DNA of 64,000 nucleotides from Minwuia thermotolerans (GTDB taxonomy: Bacteria; Pseudomonadota; Alphaproteobacteria; Minwuiales; Minwuiaceae): contig NZ_PIGG01000081.1 in the NCBI RefSeq assembly GCF_002924445.1, positions 62,001-126,000 of the forward strand, read 5' to 3'. The notes under the pieces were generated by a model that did not search any database, was not told the origin of the DNA, and was given only the letters and a program-made list of their open reading frames with translations. Below, piece after piece: positions 61,937 through 64,000 of the stretch; position 1 is the first letter of the stretch, and each line of letters starts with the position of its first letter. The translations under genes and the position numbers were made by a program.

Positions 61937-62488
61937 GTGTATCTGAAGCCCGAGAAATATCCCGCGCTGGTGCTCAATGCGGATTTCCGGCCGCTCAGCT
62001 ATTTTCCGCTCTCGGTCTGGCCCTGGCAGGAGGCCGTGAAGGCCGCCTATCTGGAGCGGGTCAACATCATCCAGTTTTACGACCGGCAGGTATCCAGCCC
62101 CAGCCTCTCGATGCAGTTGCCCAGCGTCATCGCGCTGAAGGAATACATCCGGCCCGCCGCCTATCCGGCGTTCACGCGCTTCAACCTGTTCCTGCGCGAC
62201 CGCTTCCGTTGCCAGTATTGCGGCTCGACGGAGGATCTGACCTTCGACCACGTGATCCCGCGCCGGGCCGGTGGGCGCACGACCTGGGAGAATGTCGTCG
62301 CCGCCTGCGCGCCGTGCAACATTCGCAAGGGCGGCCGCATGCCGGCCCGCGCCCAGATGCATCCGCGCCGTGCGCCGATGCGCCCGACGGTCCATCAACT
62401 CAACGATGTCGGCCGCTCCTTCCCGCCGAATTATCTGCACGACAGCTGGCGGGACTACCTCTACTGGGATACCGAACTGGAACCTTGA
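61937..62488 (+). CDS. HNH endonuclease
   Basis: A protein of 183 residues. An N-terminal segment LVLNADFRPLSYFPLSVWPW precedes the HNH core: CQYCG (Cys92, Cys95), TFDHVIPRRAGGRTTWENVV with His105, and CAPCN (Cys124, Cys127, Asn128). The zinc ribbon and the catalytic His are intact. This alphaproteobacterial group is a conserved single chromosomal gene, so a housekeeping rather than phage or restriction role is likely. A GTG start is used. It lies directly upstream of mreC. Confidence 0.88.
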   Translation: MYLKPEKYPALVLNADFRPLSYFPLSVWPWQEAVKAAYLERVNIIQFYDRQVSSPSLSMQLPSVIALKEYIRPAAYPAFTRFNLFLRDRFRCQYCGSTEDLTFDHVIPRRAGGRTTWENVVAACAPCNIRKGGRMPARAQMHPRRAPMRPTVHQLNDVGRSFPPNYLHDSWRDYLYWDTELEP

Positions 62489-62633
62489 TCTCTCCTGAAA
62501 CGCCGCCGGTTCATCACTTGTCAAGGCCCGTGAATTATGACTAGCGGTCCCAATCGGCAGCGGCTAGAACGGATTATCGTTTCCGTTGTCCCGGCAACGA
62601 TACAACGCTTCCGAATGAGGGGTTGAGTGTAGC

Positions 62634-63497
62634 GTGCGACGTCCGTCGAAACCGCTGGCGGCACGTATGGCAAGTCCCATGAGCTTGCTGGTGAACCGCT
62701 TTTCCCTGGCGGCCCTTGTGGCGGCGTCGGTGATGTTGCTCGCGGCAGGCGGTTCGGGCCTGCCTGCGGTCGAAAGGGCGCGGACGGCGATTCTGGACGT
62801 CGCCGCCCCCGTGCTGGACGTGCTTTCCCGCCCCGTTGCCGCGGTCAACGCGGCCCTGGAGGAGGCGGACAGCGTCCTCCGGGTCTACGAAGAGAACGCC
62901 CGGCTGCGCGAGGAGAACGCCCGGCTGATGCACTGGCAGGAAGTCGCGCGGCAGCTGGAGCGCGACAACGCCCAGTATCGCAGCCTGCTCAGCGTGCGCA
63001 GTCACGACGATGTCCGCTACATCACCGCCCGGGTAATCGGCGAAAGCGGCGGGCCGTTCGTCCGCACCCTGGTGCTGGCCGCCGGCGAACGCGACGGCGT
63101 CGCCCCGCAGCAGGCCGTCGTCAATGCCCGCGGCCTGGTCGGGCGGGTGACGGAGACGGGCCGCAATGCCTCGCGCATCCTGCTGATCACCGACCTCAAC
63201 AGCCGCGTGCCCGTCCTGGTCGAGGACAGCCGCCGCCGCGCCATCCTTTCCGGCGACAATACCGCCCGGCCGCGTCTGGAATTCATGGAGGCGGAGACCC
63301 GGGCGCGTCCCGGCGACCGCATCGTCACCTCCGGCCATGGCGGCGTCTTCCCGCCCGGCCTGCCGGTGGGCGTGGTCGCCCGAGCCGAACAGGGAGACGT
63401 GCGTATCCGGCCCTTTGTCGAATGGTCGCGGCTGGAGATGGTCAACGTGCTGCGCTACAGCCCGCCATCGCTGGACCCGGGGGCCAACGGGCCGTGA
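62634..63497 (+). CDS. mreC: Rod shape-determining protein MreC
   Basis: A protein of 287 residues. One N-terminal membrane helix (about 24-42) is followed by a coiled coil (about 78-115, with YEENARLREENARLMHWQEV) and the double beta-barrel domain: ARVIGESGGPFVRTLVLAAG, NARGLVGRV and LLITDLNSRVPV. MreC links MreB filaments to PBP2 in elongasome cell-wall synthesis. A GTG start is used. mreB is normally directly upstream but here the neighbour is an HNH nuclease gene. It overlaps mreD by 4 nt. Confidence 0.94.
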   Translation: MRRPSKPLAARMASPMSLLVNRFSLAALVAASVMLLAAGGSGLPAVERARTAILDVAAPVLDVLSRPVAAVNAALEEADSVLRVYEENARLREENARLMHWQEVARQLERDNAQYRSLLSVRSHDDVRYITARVIGESGGPFVRTLVLAAGERDGVAPQQAVVNARGLVGRVTETGRNASRILLITDLNSRVPVLVEDSRRRAILSGDNTARPRLEFMEAETRARPGDRIVTSGHGGVFPPGLPVGVVARAEQGDVRIRPFVEWSRLEMVNVLRYSPPSLDPGANGP

Positions 63498-64000
63498 GCG
63501 ACGACCGCATCTGGCATCCGTCCAGGCTGCTGCTGGCGCTGCCGGGGCTGGTGACTGTGCTTCTGATCCTGGTCGGCAGCGTCCCCATCGGCGCACCTCT
63601 GGTCGGTCCGGTCCTGCCGGCCTTCGGCATGATCGCCGTCTTCGTCTTCGCGGTGCAGCGGCCCGATCTGATGCCTCACTGGCTGGCCTTCCTGATCGGC
63701 CTTGCGCAGGATCTCGTTACCGGCGGTCCGCTGGGTCTCAACGCGCTGCTGCTGATGGTCGTGCAGGCGGTCTGCGCCGGGCAGCGCCGTTTTCTGGTCG
63801 GACGGCCCTTCGCCCTGGCCTGGGCCGGCTTCGCCGTGATCGCACTGCCGGCCGCTCTCGCCCAGTGGCTGATCGCCTGCATCTACTTCGCCGAGATCGT
63901 GCCGATCGGCGATGTGATGCTGCAGGCCGGTTCGACTGTGGCGCTGTTTCCCTTCGTCGCTGCGCCGCTGCTCTATGTCGCGCACCGCCTCGGACAGGAG
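63494..64000 (+). CDS. mreD: Rod shape-determining protein MreD, 3'-truncated by the window
   Basis: From a GTG that overlaps the mreC stop (GTGA), the frame is open to the window edge for 169 codons. The product is very hydrophobic, with five or so membrane segments, and contains WLAFLIGLAQDLVTGGPLGLNALLL, whose Gly/Asp/Gly-Pro-Leu pattern (LxQDLxxGxPLGxxAL) is the MreD hallmark. It works with MreC in lateral cell-wall growth. The C-terminus lies outside the window. Confidence 0.88.
   Translation, partial: MSDDRIWHPSRLLLALPGLVTVLLILVGSVPIGAPLVGPVLPAFGMIAVFVFAVQRPDLMPHWLAFLIGLAQDLVTGGPLGLNALLLMVVQAVCAGQRRFLVGRPFALAWAGFAVIALPAALAQWLIACIYFAEIVPIGDVMLQAGSTVALFPFVAAPLLYVAHRLGQE

Overview
The window looks like chromosomal DNA from a GC-rich alphaproteobacterium, probably Rhodospirillales-like. 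The lineage call rests on genes and gene orders typical of that class: lysC followed by ptsP, a PopZ-family protein just before valS, a run of NDUFA12, mlaD and a DUF2155 protein, an IalB-family protein before rlmN, and plsY with a pyrC-like gene and pyrB. Genes are tightly packed, with many 4-nt stop/start overlaps and frequent GTG or TTG starts. I saw no transposase, integrase, CRISPR array or rRNA gene.

Bases 1-7802 are a surface-glycan region. On the plus strand lie the end of a HisF-like cyclase, a HisH-like amidotransferase, a divergent NeuB-like synthase, an APH-fold kinase and a GT-B-like protein. Facing them are a methyltransferase, a second GT-B-like protein and a NeuA-type cytidylyltransferase, followed by a plus-strand phosphoglycosyl transferase. 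Together these suggest synthesis, CMP activation and transfer of a nonulosonic-acid-like sugar, possibly amidino-modified. A visibly AT-rich patch (about 4400-5280) covers the methyltransferase and the 3' end of its neighbour and marks a recombination junction.

Bases 7835-22117 hold ptsP, lysC, ubiG, a glutathione module (LysR regulator, glutathionyl-hydroquinone reductase, ChaC), two small envelope proteins, trkH, tRNA-Asn, a pentapeptide-repeat membrane protein, tRNA-Cys with a recognisable promoter, and a PIMT-like/rhodanese/TolC operon. Bases 22217-28272 hold popZ, valS, an exported protein, NDUFA12, mlaD, a methyltransferase and a DUF2155 protein.

Bases 28304-41708 are more accessory. 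An anti-sigma gene follows an ECF sigma gene broken by one in-frame TGA. Then come a tandem SpoIIAA-like protein, an amidase, cutA, a gamma-glutamyltransferase, a small unrecognised membrane protein and a GNAT. Next is an operon of ATP-grasp, alpha-E and Anbu (a proteasome-like peptidase), followed at once by a MoeB/ThiF E1-like enzyme. An MFS transporter closes the block, separated from moeB by a palindromic repeat.

Bases 41846-64000 are mostly housekeeping: ialB, rlmN, a PhyH/SDR pair, a CDF transporter, pdxH, a Sel1-repeat protein, a DnaJ-like protein, YihY, fabI, aroC, sppA, an acyltransferase fused to a cyclic-nucleotide-binding domain, a DUF2927 lipoprotein, plsY, a dihydroorotase-like protein lacking key catalytic residues, pyrB, a DUF2062 protein, gluQ, an AlkA-like glycosylase, a carboxylesterase, an HNH nuclease, mreC and a truncated mreD. 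All functions are inferred by reading the sequence; no database search was run.
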